From: Macquaria australasica
Taxonomy: Eukaryota > Chordata > Actinopteri > Centrarchiformes > Percichthyidae
Assembly (NCBI GenBank): GCA_005408345.1
Contig: SEMN01000017.1
Coordinates: 434,001 to 498,000 of the forward strand
DNA: 64,000 nucleotides
Direction of reading: 5' to 3'
This document shows, piece after piece, positions 1-15,300 of this stretch. Below the pieces are notes generated by a model. It saw only the letters and a program-made list of their open reading frames with translations, did no database searches and was not told where the DNA came from. Each line of letters begins with the position of its first letter. Position 1 is the stretch's first letter. The translations under genes were made by a program, and so were the position numbers.

Positions 1-362
1 ATTTTCAACTTTGTACGGACCCTGACTATAAATTTGTCTAAAATAGGTGAATTTAAAAAGCAAGGGGCAGCTGTGTTGTGTTTGAAGTGTGACTGAACTG
101 AATTATCTTTAATTCAAAGCTCAATACTCAAAAACTGCACTAAAAATGAAGAAGAAAACTAACTCCAATCAATATATCAATAGTCCATGCTTCATTACTA
201 CAATTACAAAATAGTATTTAATGACAACAACATCGTCCTGGTGCTTTTGAGGTGAGATGCTGCTTTTAAGTTTTATTTCTCACTTTCACCATTCATATTT
301 TCTCTATTGTTTATTTATTCATTAACTGATTGTGGGGCACACAGAGAGAAGGAGAGACAAAC

Positions 363-3300
363 CTGATGAGGCTGGGGACACAGGAGATGTTGGGGGTCCT
401 GGAGGTGAAGGGAGAGGCTACCGAGGCCTCAAGCTCTGACAGCGAGATGCCACCATGAGCCCTCTTCAGAGCCTGGATGAGGAAAATGAGAAATATAAGG
501 TACGTCCAGATTGCAATCAATTAATGTCCTTTTCAACCTGTTACTGTCACATTGATAAATTCTTTTAAAGCGGCTGTACATACCCCACAGTCGTTTGCTC
601 CGTCTCCGCACATCCCCACAAAGTAGCTGTGAGCAAATAAAAAAGAAGTGACTCTGTGCTCAATGTTAACCACGATGTTACAGGCTGATTCTACTGCTGC
701 TGATTATTCGATAGACTCTCAGTGGCAAGCGGCATATGTTGTGGCTACATCATGTGTTTGACTTAAATACTCACTCTACGCCTTGCAGCGCCTCAATGAG
801 TTGGGTTTTCTGGTCCGGGGCCATTCTGGCAAACACTGTCCCATGCAGCACCAGCTACAAGGCAAAACAAACAATCATAACAGAAAAATTAGGCATGGAG
901 AAAATTGCGCCCAAAGAACAGTAGGAGCAACTTTAACATTTCTACTCCAGTTAGAGAAAGGTTGGAGTGATGTCCACTCACATTTCAGAGACGTCATACC
1001 TTTTGAAGCATGTCAGGGAAATGCTCCTCGATGACAGCAAATGATTTCCCGTTCATAGCAAAGTGGTACAGATCTTGTCTTTTGGGCTCATCTACGTGAC
1101 ACGCATCCTCCAGACTGATGTTCACTTCCTGTTAAAGTAATGAAAGTATGGATTAGAGCAGGACTTCTCAATGTCCGGACCTCGGTCTGCATCCAGACCG
1201 AACGGCAAGTCACTCCGGACCCAGCCCATACCTCGTGTTATGAAAACAATACGTTATGAAGTGTAATGTTTTCTATTTTGAAATACATACATACAATATT
1301 GATCAATAAATTGTTAGTGACCTTGAATATACAGTGTAGCTGGAGATCATTCACACCGATCAACCAGATGAATGTGGTTTTAATGTGGCTTATTTCCCTA
1401 TCGTTGACATCGTTGTCATGACGACCTTAACTGCTGGAAAGAGCGCTGTGTGTTGTTGCTGCCGAGTTCACGCAGTAACGTTACACCGGAGAATTTGCTA
1501 TCAGCTCCTAAATTGCAGATACAGAATGTGTCTCGTTTTCTCTAATACACGATTTCTACAACTGTAAATGTAAGAATATGTCTGAGTTAGAAATAAATAG
1601 GGACTAACTGTCTGAGCTGTGTCTACCTCGGTTTGTTTTGGTTTTTTTCTGCCTCGGTTTCGTCCTGGCCGAATCAAAAGAGATGTGACATTAATTGCGA
1701 CAATGAGTAGCCTACCTGTAAACAGAATGTATGTGTGTGGGTGTCGGATTTCTGACCTTGAATAAAAAGATGCAAACCTTTGAGTAATATGTTTGAGAAC
1801 CCCTGGATTAGAGGATAGAAGATACCAATATAAAAGGTAGCCTCAATAATTACTATAGAATTTAACCAAATCCTCGGACTGTGTTTTGCAAAGGTATTTT
1901 ATTATTCAGCTGCTGTATTGGATTGCATTATGTAGACAAATGTAATTCGTTTTTGAAACTTTTTTCTTTTATATACACTGAGAAACGTATTTGAATTGAG
2001 ACTGCCACTATTTCGTGGAGGACAGCAAAGCATTTCTTGACCACAAGTTTAAACCGATAAAATGTTCTGCTCTCATCCACGTGTTTCATGACTCATGATC
2101 TCTCAAAGCTAATTTGTGTGTGTGACAGCACACCTTTGAAGACAAAACTTGCATAGTTTTTTAGTATACTAGATACCCTTCAGTCTATATATCAAGCTAC
2201 AAATGTGTTACATTTTGCTTGACTCTTACTTTGACCGAGAATAAGAGGAAACAGTGTTCCCTTCCACTAAATAGGTGGTGTCATTGTGGGTCGTCACTAC
2301 GAGCAGCCAACTGACCTTTTTTTGGTTTGAGACAGTTTTAGCATGTGAAGGAATAACATTTTGCTCTACACACGGGCTAAAATTTGTCTTTCCATCCTTT
2401 AGTGTATGAGTGTGTATGGAATGCAGCCTTTTATTTTGTGTGTGTGTGTGTCTGACTGTGCAAGCCATTTCATCGACTGCTCTCTTCTCTGTGTGCGTTT
2501 CGTGTTTGTTGTTTAGCATTAGCCCCATCGCCTCACCTCCAGGCGAGATGTCTTGCTCGGCTTGTCAGCGTATCTCCAGGTGATCTTGGCGGCGTGTCCA
2601 TTATGGGGAGGGAGGGCGTCAGCAATGATGACTGTGTCTTGGGGAGGGATCATTCCACAGTCCCGGGCCACAGAGATGGCTGTCAGCATGTTGTCACCTA
2701 GAATGTGAATACAGCACATGTTTCTTATTTTGCATTTTTTATGATACAGCTCCACTGGAGATGTTAAGGGTCACGTGTCTCACTCTTGTGGTCTTGATGA
2801 TAGCTGTTAAGGGAAGGTAGAGTGATGTTTAGTCATTTTCCTTGCACAGATTTTCCCATGATGTCTTCATATTAAAAACAATGCAGTAAAAAGCTAAAAT
2901 CAAAAACCTCTAAACTACCCAAAAGGAGCTATAGTATTATAGATGGACAGGGATGTTAAAAGTGTCTAGCTAAGACACAGATTCATATTTTGTCTCTCAA
3001 AAGTTATTTGTTTTATGTCACTCTTATTCCCTCTCATTCTCTACCTCTCACACAAATACACATGCCATTAAAATCTTGAGATTTCCTCTGGTCTATTCCT
3101 CTGCAACCCATATTAGTATTTAAACTAGTATGGGGCAGAGGGTCTGTGACTGATGGTGGGATAGTGAATGGAAACAGGAACCCCTCATATCAAGGGGGTT
3201 TGGGGACATATGGAGTAAAAGGAGTTACTAAATTCATTTTCAGCTTCAATGTATGACGTTTTCTGACAGACTGTTTCTCCTTTTAAGACCTGTGTAGCAA

Positions 3301-6300
3301 CCTTCAGAAGACAGATGACAAGGTCAAAGCAAGGAAGTAAAAAAAAGGCAGATATTTGAGTTACTTTGTGCCTGTTACACTGAGCAGCCTAGAAAATGTT
3401 GTTAGTTGAGGTTACAGGTACAGCTGAGCAAATACCAGAGGGATTAAATCTTTTGAGTGCCAATACACAGATTACCAAACTCATTGCCTGCCAGTGTCAC
3501 AGCAATACAGGAGCTTTAACCAACTACTGACAGAGAGAAACATGAAAGGAAGATTGTGTGTTATGTTTAACATAACATAAGCCATTACTGGCTTAATGAA
3601 GGCCTGTGTACGTGCATGGTCTCACCAGTAACCATGACAGTGCGGATGTGTGCTTGGTGGAGGTCCTGCAGAACCCCTGGGGTTTCTGCCTTCAGTTTGT
3701 TCTGCATGATGATCAGACCCAGGAACTCCATGTTTGCTTCTATGTGATCCCTAGTTCAAAGGAAAACACATACGAATTTGTACTTATGTGCCAAATACAA
3801 AATACCTCAAATACAAGGGGGACTGGTATACATTTGCTCCCAGTAAATAACTTTTATTTTCAACATTTTGAGTACACAAGGGTTCTTTGTTTGCCACAAG
3901 AAACACTTCACCTGATTTTCTTATTTATATATCACAGACTAAAGGAATGTAGGTGAAATGTCCAGAGTGTGAAGTAGCATGCTAAAAAAGTATCAGCAAT
4001 CCTTAGCTTGAAGTTCTCTGGATACATTTAAAATGAAGGTCAAAAGCAACAATATCAACAATAAACAGTACGCTACCTGCTGATGTTCTGGACTTTGTGC
4101 CAGGTGAGTTTGGATTCAAGTCGACGATGAGCCAGAGCTATGACCCTGAAACCCTGTTTGGTGTAGCCCTCCAAAACCTCTTGAAAGCTTTCTGGTACTG
4201 CAAAGAGACACAGAGACATTGAAGAGGTAAGTAAAGTTAGAGAGAGACAGACGGTAAGTAAAGACGACACATCAAACTTTGATGTGGCTTTTGTGCTCAG
4301 GTCAGGGATCAGAGGCTGTCTACTAGAACGCAGCAAGCACTTGTATGGCATATCAAAAAACAAGTGAACAATTTTTGGGGTTACAGTATCCAAATATTTT
4401 ATATAACAGGGTTGGATTCAATTTGGCAGAGGAGTGGTGAAAAAATTATTTCAAATTGGTGGAGAATCTGTTTTGGTGGAGGTTCCCTAACCGGATAGAT
4501 TCAAAGTTTGCTTCTACATCTTATGGTTAACGAGTTAACGAGCCAACACATAAAGTGCTTGAAAAGCACCTGTAACACTGTTGCTCCAGTTCTACACCCA
4601 TAACTAAGAGATAGGAGTTTTTAATAAGGGCAGAAAATATAACCTAACTGACTTACAGTTAATTGATTTCCCCCCATTTCAGAGGCAATAACGGAGTATC
4701 TCCTCCACTCACACAAACTGGCATGACACAGAGAGCAGATAGGAGAGAGGCAGGGGGGCAAAAATCACCATTCAGGACTGGGTTTTTTCAGTGGTGTCCC
4801 TAGTCCGCAGGCATCCTCCGCATTACCGGACGTAATTATCAGCTGAAATTCCATTATTGGAACAATAACAATAATTTAATTTTCGGCCGTTGATATATCA
4901 TGCATCCCTAATAATAATATTTTTTAGTGCTGTTCACCACCATAGCAGCTACAGTAATAAGACACCTCACCTGTCTCTTTCTTGCAGAGACCAGCCACCA
5001 CCTCTGGCGCTCCCTTCACATAGGCATCCATACGTTTCCCCCCCAGCAGACGAGCCACCACACTCATCCTCTGGAGCACCGAGGAAAAAGGAAACTGCCG
5101 CACGATACCTATCTCATACGCTGACTGCTCATGTACACCCACACAGACACACAAATAACAGTCTTCATTTATGGCAAGGAGAAGATGAAAACTAAAAACT
5201 AAACTTCCATCTGCTGAAATTGAAAACATGGAGAATGCTAATAAATGACTAATTACAAACCGACACTTTCAGAAGGACACTGGCTAACTTAAATGCTTGG
5301 TTGACAAAATCATGACACATATACGGATTAAATCCTCAATTATTTTGATACTGAACAATAAACAAATTGATTTACAATTTTATAAATTTCAATCAACTTT
5401 ATAAGATGCTGTCAAGTTTGTCAGCTTATCAAAATATTATCAAGCCTGACCTTAAAATTTCATTTACATTAACTAGCCAACATGAGTAATAGAGGGCCAT
5501 TTTTTATATTCAATGTCACTGTTACTGGAAAAAGATGAGTACATTCATCAGCCACTTACCGAGAGCTCATACAGTTCCTAGAATGAGAAAAACAGCAGAG
5601 TGTGATTAGTCAGTGAGAAAACAAAATGTCTATATGTATATATTTCAGTTTCAATGTTTGTATTGATAAGATACCATTTCTGTTCATACCATGTCCTGCT
5701 CTGGTAATGTGGCAGGCTCTGGGGGCAACAGCTGTTTTGGGGGTCGAACCACAGTGGGCATGATACGGTTGTGGAGAGATGTTTCCTCCTCGGTGGCCTC
5801 TTCCAGGATCTAGACAGACAAAGTTTTTAGAGAAAATAAGGATCAGAAAAATGTCTATGCAACAATAGTAAGAGATATCAAGAATGTGTAAACATATTTG
5901 ACATAATAAATATCTCTCTCTTTCTGTCACACGCTGGTGACCTACACATAAAAAGGATTCCAAGTAGCTATTTGTCCCCATGCAACTTTTTAAGGGTGGT
6001 GTGACTTATCACATTCCCACCAACATTATGCTTTTGGATAGATACAGAACAACTCACCCAGCCTGTAGCCTCAAACATTTTGAGGTCCAGCGGGTCTCCA
6101 GACAGCTGGCCCTCTATTTTGGTAAGAGAGTGGCAGGTGGCCATACAAGCCACAAACTGGGACTTGACAAGACTTTCCTTGTAGGCATTTTCCTCTGACA
6201 GGTGGAAACTAGAGAGGCAGGAGAAATAGGAGGTGGATGAAAAAAGAAGACAAGTTTTACTCAGACATAGAAATGGAAACCTGTGATTTCTAAGCCGAAA

Positions 6301-9300
6301 TGCATTGAAACAGTGGTAGTTCCGTGTTTGATAAATTAAGATTACAAACCAGCTTACCTGCCATTCTCAGCCCTCTGGACTCCCCATAGGTCTAATCCAT
6401 CTTCTGTCAGAGTTCCAGTCTATAAGCAGAAAGAAAGAAGAATTTAACTGTGATTAAATCGAATCAAATACAATAAAATACATATTGCCGCACAACTAGA
6501 GGCAGGTGCAATCCAGTTTGGGTAACAGCAGTAGTTAGTTGCTCACATGAAATGGTACCTACCAAACATAAACATCATTAATGCATCTGCACAAACAGAA
6601 CTGAGATTTCATTCATCCCCCTTGATGCAAAATGTGAAACGGTTAAGATAAATTCTCTATCATATGACTCCAATTCCTGCTACTGTTCATATGACTGTGA
6701 TGTATATTTCTGTATATTTTGTTTATTTTCAGGTGTGTACTTTCTTGCTGGCCTACAGACAATGGAGTCTTCTTCAGCGAAATGCAAGGTTAGCGTTGAC
6801 TACTTGAAGAGAAAAAACAGCATACAACCGCAACCACTCACCTTGTCAAAGCAGACCAGATTGATTTGTCCGCAGATATTGATCCTCTGTGGGCTGATGC
6901 AGAAAATGCCACTGTGCTTGAGGCGTCGCTGGGCGTACACAATGCCAGCTGTCATGGCGGCTGGCAGCGCCGGTGGCACAGTGATGGTGATGATGTCCAG
7001 GGACTCAATGATGATGGTCTTAGCTGGCACCTGGGGCAGTCGGAAAGGAAAAAGTCAGGAAACTTTTGCATATTTGATAATCATTTGTCTTTGATTACCA
7101 CCTCTCCAGCTATAAATCAGCACTCCTAAAACTGGTAGGGATTCACAGTTCACCCACACTTGTGTGTTGAAGAGGCTGCTGAAGAAAGTGTGGTATTTCC
7201 CAAGATAAGCTGTCTAAGGCCACTTTTGAACTGAACAGTGTGGCACAGCAAAGTCTCCCCCAGGCATGTTTCTCCTCCAAAGGCAAGGACCCAAAAATGG
7301 CTGATCCTCTAAGTCTGATGCTAATCCTACAACAACCCTATAATCATACAACAAGTGTTACAGAGAAGGGAAAACTACTGTCTCAAACAGTTCTGCAGCA
7401 CACAGTGATTCAGAAATGTATTACCATGCTGCTTGTTGGTGGAAAAGCGTTTTCCCAAGGTTGCACCAAGGGAAGGAAGGGCTACAACACCAGTCAGTAA
7501 GTATCAGACGACAAGAAAGAGGACTCAAGTGGGCTGCTGTGCAATTCTTTGCCAACATGTCTTCAAAAAGAACTTGATAAGCTGATTGAGCTTCTGTTAC
7601 TGAGAGTTTGTTTTGGAGTGATTCTGCCCCTTAGTGGGGAAAAACAGTCAACAGATAAAACTGTGGTTGTACTGGGGAGCTCACAGGTGTGACTGTGTTC
7701 AACTATATGAGAGCGAAAGGGGACATTGATGAAAAAAATTATTTGTGCTTAAAAAAAAATCTACCTTGGATAAATTAAGTATTAAAAAATGTAGATGATG
7801 TATTTTGTATGATTGTAAATCAACAAAAAGACAGAACCAGTGAATGTTTCATGGGACATTTGATTTTCTTTCAAACGCAGTCTCATTTTCGACCCCCTTT
7901 ACTTCTGATGCTCTGAACCCATGTAACTCTAAATCAGGACATTGCATTTGTTTAATCTGCCCGTCACCTCCTAGTTTACCTTGTTCATGATGCTGAGGAC
8001 GATGGAGTAGACAAAGCCAATTCCAGCCACAGCCACCAGACACAACAGGAAGAGGTAGGCATCACGGTACAGCTTGAAGTCGGTGGGTTTTGGGTAAAGG
8101 ATGGAGCGCACCAGCTGGCCTTTGGCTGTGCCGAAACCTGGGTGGAGAAGTTATCAGAACATTTGAGTGAAACGTTTTGCAATATTTGATCTTACGCTGC
8201 ATACAGACAGGGGTTCAGGTCTCTGAACTGTGATGAACAAGGATGAGACTGTGACAGAAATCTTCTAAGAATGGCTCAAATGTGGATTTAACACATATTT
8301 GGTGCAGGTAATATGCTGGCTTCCTGAATGAAAGGGATATTGGTGATCCTCTGAAACGATGCATTGCTCTTGTAATGAGCAGCAGTAGAATCTGCAATTT
8401 ATGCATCTTTGGACGATTGTTAGTCTTTTTATTGTTAATTGTGTCTCTCGGTAAAACTTACAGATATATAAAATCACATTTGAATATCTCACTGTTTTAG
8501 TACCAAAGTCTCTACACAAAGCATCAAGGAAATTTACACCAATTTACAGATAATCCAAACTTGAACACTTCTAAATACATATCCCCAGACACACACACCT
8601 ACCTGTGCGGACCACCACAGCCTTGACCATTTCGCCTGTGTAGAAGCGGGTCTGGATGACATGGGTGCCACAGAAGAGTGTGTGTCTCTTATGCTCCTCT
8701 GTGTTGTAGGCACCGTCAGCCTCCTCCCCTCTCTCCCCTGGCAGTGGGTTTGGGAGGTTGGTCTTTGTCACGGGAACACTCTCACCTGATTGGGGGGGGG
8801 GGGTAGACTGATATTAGGACTGGCTGCTGCAAGATTTACAAGAAGTTTGAAGTCTCCTGTGGTCGGTTTCTTATCTACAGATGTATCAAATATTCCAACA
8901 TTCTCTCTCTTGAGTTATCAGACTTAAATATTCATATTTCGGCTCTAACCTGTGAGCATGCTTTCATTGACGATGCAGGTGCCGCTGACCAGCACGGCGT
9001 CACATGGCATGATGGTCCCATTGCTGGGGATGACCATCACGTCACCGGGCACCAGATCAGTAGACAATGTCTCTTCGATTTCTGCCATGAAGTGGGGTGC
9101 AATGGAGGAGTGGAAAAGGTAAATGTGTGCATTAAACACAGACGACAGGTGATGAGCAGTGCAGGTAACACAGTAGAAGATAAAAAATGATGAGTGTGGA
9201 GATAGGTGAAAAGTGTGTAAATGAGCCAAAAGTAGCAGATGGTGGATGGCGTGCGGGGGGTGGTGGGTGAGAAAGGAGATATTTTGTGTGTCAGAGCCCC

Positions 9301-12300
9301 AGAGTCTTGTTCAGCACATCTCGCATTACTTACGCCTCTCTAGGCAGCAGGAAAAAAGCTGAGGCATCACAAGCAGGGGCCAGTGCAGTAGATGCATGCA
9401 TAAACAAAAATATAAGCGGTGTACAAACTTCCACAGCAATGTTTCTCACTGATTCTGAACATTTGTTTAAATTTTGTCATTTGGCCAACTCAGGGAATTA
9501 ATTTTAATTGGCTACAGCTGATAGGACACCTGATGAGACTGTCAATGCTTATGCATCACCTCTGCAGACACAATCACCCATTTTAAAGTGCATGCAGACA
9601 TACAGAAGCATGTGCAGAACCATTAAAGAGTGATTTTATTCACATGTATTCACATGCTACACCCACTGTCTAACATACACACACTCTCTAAGTCTGCATT
9701 GTCCCAACCCAGCAGCCATCTGGAGGACAGCCAAAGCAGGGTGACTGTGTAATTGAGTCTGGCCCAGCACAGAAGCAGAAAAACGTGTACTGTCAGGTTT
9801 GGTTTAGACAGCACTCTTCAGAAAAGCAGGAAACTGAATAGAATCATACATGCTGTGTACTACTATTAAAATCACTCTACAGAAGCCATCTGCAAAAAAA
9901 ATAAAATTATAAAGACACAAAAAAGAAAATTGACAAACCATTGTTGGCTCGGCATACAGACACACGGACAATACTGTGAGCTGCCACCATATCGTGAAGC
10001 ATGATGTATTGCTGGAAAAAAAGGAACAAAGAAAACAGATGAAATACTTTAGACAGCTTCTTGATTCCCATGACCACCTGTGTGACTGCAAGGGTGTTTT
10101 TGTCTGAGTTTGTGAACTATGAAGCCAGGGGCAGCAGACCGTGTGCAGATGAGCCTTTATGCTATCCTGAAAACACTGGATTAGACACAAGCGGGGCAGG
10201 GAGTGTGTCTGATATGGCTTAGACCGGGCCAGGCACTTGGGCGGTACCAGGTACATTAAAAGTGAATGTGCTTGGGCCTTCAGTTAGGTTAGTGTGAAGT
10301 TACAGTATCGGCCAAATTTCTGCCAGATCAGTTGTCATCTGTCTTACAGCTTGAGCAGTTGCATGGTCTGATTTCCCACACGGCTGCTGTTTAAAAGATC
10401 TGTTATAAACTGTAGTGAGCTTGTTTCAATATTATTGGACAACAGCATGTTGTGGTTAATTGTAGTCTGACTGACACTGCTGTGATAAAACACTAAACGT
10501 CGTCGCAGAAGAACAGACAGAACATGTCTGAATCTTCCAGCCATCTGCAGCTCCAGATTTTTTTTTTTTCCCCTCATTACTTTCCGTTCGTATTAGAAGT
10601 ACACAAAATAAGTAAAGTGAGAGCATGCAGTAAAAGTCGCCAGTTCCAGCTGTGCAGAAAGGCCAATTAAAACAATGCAGTGTGAGTTAACACAACATAC
10701 AAGATTAATATTCTTATCCAAGTCTTACGGCAGCTTTACTGGCATTTAGATTATGAAAGATCTTGTAGAAAAGCTTACATTTAGACCTAATAGTGACACT
10801 ATGTGAAATGTCAGGGGGGCACCAAAAACATTTGGATATGTCCTCTGGAAATCCGGCCATCAATTTTCAAGATACCCTTTCATGGAATAATGTATGGGTC
10901 AAAGTGAAATTCTGACTTAAAAGCAGAATGACGAAAGTCAGTCAGGTGGCCGTCTTAATGTGTGAATAAAATGAGCAAAAACATGTTTCAGAAAATCTAA
11001 ATTACACCTACATTAAACATAACCCAGTCACAAATTGTGAAATACGAGGGGCTAATTGCTGAACTCCAAGCTTGTGTGTGTGTGTGAACATGTGGAACAG
11101 CACATGGATCACATTTCTCTTCTAATTCCATTTAAGATAAGATGAGATAGAACTTTAATTATTCAGAAGGAAATTGTTGTGCAGCAGAGCAAAGTAGGAA
11201 AGAGTGCAAATATAAAATGTACACAATGCCAAAAACAAATAGGTTAACGGTAAGGCTAAAATATAAACTGGTAAGTAGTTAGGATCATTCTTGCTGGGTT
11301 GCATAAAGATCTGTATTAGATGAGACATTTAACCAGGTCTTCCCATAGATATGTGGTCAGATAAATGGCTCTGGATTGATAAGCTCACCTTTTTTATGGT
11401 GTACAGCGAGGTAGCTATGGATATGACCGACATGAAAACAATGGCCACAGCATAGTAGTAATACTCATCGGCACTCCACAGGATCACACTGAAGAGCTGG
11501 AAGATGTAGAAAGGGTTGAGGACCTGCAGGAGGAGACAGAGAGAGAGATTAGTGTGGCAAATTCAGAGGTGAGAGCATTAAGATACAAGAGATGTCTACT
11601 TGAGGACATAACCAAGACGTTACCAGGAGAGTGAGGGGAAAAATCCGCTAAATACAAATGATCAAGTAAAATATATAGTATATATATAGTATAGTGTTTA
11701 AGGTGTAAGGAAATGAGATACCACATGTACATTACATTTTAAATAAAAAGTGCCAATGAGGCAGTGTGTAACTTCATACACATACCCATCAGGTAATCTT
11801 AGCCAAGTTGTTTGAATGTGAGTTGTGACCCACATTACTGTGCTGGTCTGCAGGGGGCATTAGTGTTGTATTTACCCTCATACAGCTCTCCTCTTGAAGA
11901 AATATAGTAAGCAGATATCCCGAATAGTTTCCTTTAACAAGTATGCACATACATGGAAATGTCTCTATATCTACTAGCTGGGAAAGAGTAAAAATTAGAT
12001 CAAATTGAAACCTGGTAAAAGCAGTAATAATAATGATAGAATAGTTTCAGCACAGAGTACAGAGGAACAGATGTTCTCTTAAGTATATTAAGTACACGAA
12101 TAGCTGTTTTCTTTGCCAATATAGATCCTGTTTGTAGTTCAAGTGACTAATGCCTTGCATAAATAACGATAGGCACAAAACATTTATCAAATAAATGTGT
12201 CTTTCCTGAGGCATTTCTACAGAACACAAAGCTTTGGTTTGACATGTTTGCTTTTGCAATAACTGAACTGAAACTATAACTTTACAGGTATGTAATTGTC

Positions 12301-15300
12301 TCTACACCCTCCAGGCACCCTGCTTCTTGGAAATAGGGCTGCAACTAACAGGTATTTTCATTATCTATTCATCTAAAGATAATTTTCTCAATTAATCGAA
12401 AATTGTGAAACAAATTCCATCTTAATTATCAAAAAACCCAAGTTGAAATATTCTAACAGCTTGTTTTGTCCAACCAACAGTCCAAAACCCAAAGGTAGTC
12501 AGTTTACTGTCATAGAAGACTAAGAAAACCAGCAAAAATTCTTATTCGAGAAGCTGGGATCAGTGCATTTTTTGGCTTTGTTAATTAAAAATTACAAACT
12601 ATTATTTGATTATCAAAATTCTTCAGCGCTACTTGGAAGCACATTACGATCCATGCAAAGGTGGCAACCAATTTCTCCAAAGTCAGCACTTGAAATGACC
12701 TGAAAATATTAATCACTAATAAAAAAACAATTTAATGAAATAATTAAATGAAGGGCAGTTATATTGTATCCTTCACAAATAATCTTTCAAAAGCTAGTAC
12801 AAAAAGGTAGCATTCAATCAGAGATCAACCAATTATTAACACTTGCAGGAAAAAATGTCCATCGTCTGTAATATAATATCATAACATAATATTATAATTT
12901 CATATTTGGCATAAGAAACCTGCACAAACAGTGGAATGAGCACACAAGTTGACAAGGTGTCTTTCATTCAAGGAAAATTCAAACTCTGAGTTAAAGAAAA
13001 TGCTGCCTCTGTTAATGCAAACGGGGCCCTACCTCTTTGATAAGCAGCTTGAAAATAGAAGGCACTTTCACTGCAATTTCATTCACTCCGAAGAACAGTC
13101 TCCTGACAAGAGGTGAAAGAGACATTCATGAGTCATGTGTGAGCCATACCTTCATATCTAAACACACACACTATATATATATATATATATATATAAAAAT
13201 GTACCATTAAAAAGGTGAAAGGTATGCAGGTTTTCAAAATTCTCATTTTAACATGTCCACACTGACTTCCCCTGGTCACTTCAGAAGAATCCCTGAAAAA
13301 GTTGTGCAACCTATCCATCAGACAGGTAAGATGTTACCTGTACTCCTGCTGGTTCTTGGTCAGGCCTGCACTGTGCTCCAAGTGGAGGGTGGAGCAGCTG
13401 ACCTGCAGATCCTCCAGGCCACTGTAGGGACAGAGTCGACACTTTTAATTACAATTTACAGTGGCAGCAGTATAAGTCTACCATTTACTAAAGCTGTAAA
13501 TGCAAAGGCTTGTTTTTGCTCATTTTACTTTACAGCTCTTTATGAGTTAACAGGGCTGTACATATTTAGTTACCATTACTCCTTTGTATTACCGTACACA
13601 TACTGCCAGATAAAACCCTTAGCTTGTTTAGCTTACTGTAAAGGAAAAATAGCTTAAGAAATTTCTGTAGATAATCAAACAATGCTTACGTTAAAACTTC
13701 AAAGGTCTGCACCTCGTCATTCCAATAATACTTTGTGCTATGGAAGGTAAAATATCGAATCTGAGGGAAGACGAATAGGGGAGGGGCAGAGGGAAGAAGC
13801 AAAGATGCCTTTTATTTGACACGTCAGCATTACTGTATTGTTGTCCACACACTTAAAGGCAGGAAACAAAGCTAATTTAAAAGGAAACAGAAAACTGATA
13901 AGAGAAGCAGTTTATCAAAGTCCACCATATTAAATTCCAATAACATAGGGTAAGGCGTCATGTAATGAATGAGGTCAATGGAAAGTACCCGCAAGGAGAG
14001 CAAAGCAAATGAGTGCATGTGTCTCTGTGTCTGAGACAAAGAAAGAGAAGGACCAAGGGAGAATTCTGTTTTATGTAACATTATGTTTAACAATTTGCGA
14101 TATATCACTATCATAACGTAAATATGGAGTCTAATTACACATGGTTAACATGGCAACCCTTCTATCCACTTTGGAAACTATACACTGAAAGGTGGTTGCC
14201 AGTCTGGCAGTCGGTTTGTGGTTGCCATCATTGGTGTGTGTGTGTGTAAATACAGTACACTGTGGAGACGGGTGCCCACCTGTGTGGGCTGGTAGTCGGC
14301 AAATCTTCTGATGAGCTCCTGAGCGGGGCTACCATCGGAGGGGTGGGGGGTATGTCCGTTGGCCAGAGGGGGGGAGGCAGGGGAGGAGAAGGGGTAGGTG
14401 GGAGAGGAAGGGGAGGAGGGGGAGGTGGTCTGGGTCTCCAGGCTGTGGAAGGGGTTGCTCCCCGGGGCCAGCATCACTCGCACCCTGGCCAGGAACCAGC
14501 GCCGGAACTCATCCTAGTCAAACAAATGCACACAAAGTTGTAGTACTGGACTTTTAAGGACCTTCCTTCATAAACCCCCTCATTACTAACTCTTATTCTG
14601 CTGTCTTTAGTACATTTCTCTCCAGGCAGCCTGTCTAAAAAACATTAGGAGGCCAGATATATATAGCATACAGCGCCATAAGTATCCACCTTAAAATATT
14701 GAGCTGCATTTGGTGCTCGGCAGGTGTTATTTTCAGACCCTGCCTTCCCCCACCTAATCCTAACACTAACCTTAACCCTAAACCAAATTCCTATTTCTGA
14801 ACAAGCCTGAACAAAATGTTTATACTTGAAGATTGCTCCTGATGCTTTAACCCTTTAACCCTAAAATTTAATCAACACCCACAATCAGACATTTGGATTC
14901 ATACACAGATGGTCAAGGATGAATGCAAACATGCACACAAGCATGAGACCAAGAAAGGAGAAAGGAAAGAGAAAGGAATGCAGACACACATGGACAAACA
15001 TACACACACACATACACACAGTAAATTATCTGTGCATTCCTGCTGGTGTGACTGTCTGTAGGACTGAGTCAGGCTCAATGTATTTACTGTTACTACTACA
15101 ATACATCAAGTTGTATTCACTCACAGCTTCAAAACCACATGAGCTTGAGGTTTATATTTTCTGTATACCCATATGCCAAGCTGTGCCTAACAGCATTAGG
15201 ACTTGACTCTACTGACTAAAAAAAAAGAAGACAAAAAAAGAACCCTGTGTTTCTATTAAACCACAAACTGCAGGGAGTATCTGGGTCAAATGGCAACTGT

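Noticed and set aside
13253..13657. 134-codon plus-strand frame across an atp13a3 exon
   Set aside because: It is the complement of the exon at 13338-13421 plus intron sequence; the minus-strand reading is the conserved one.
14753..14785. Interstitial telomere repeat
   Set aside because: CCTAA-like words are present but irregular and not in a (TTAGGG)n array; similar patches (near 63270-63300) are common in teleost intergenic DNA.
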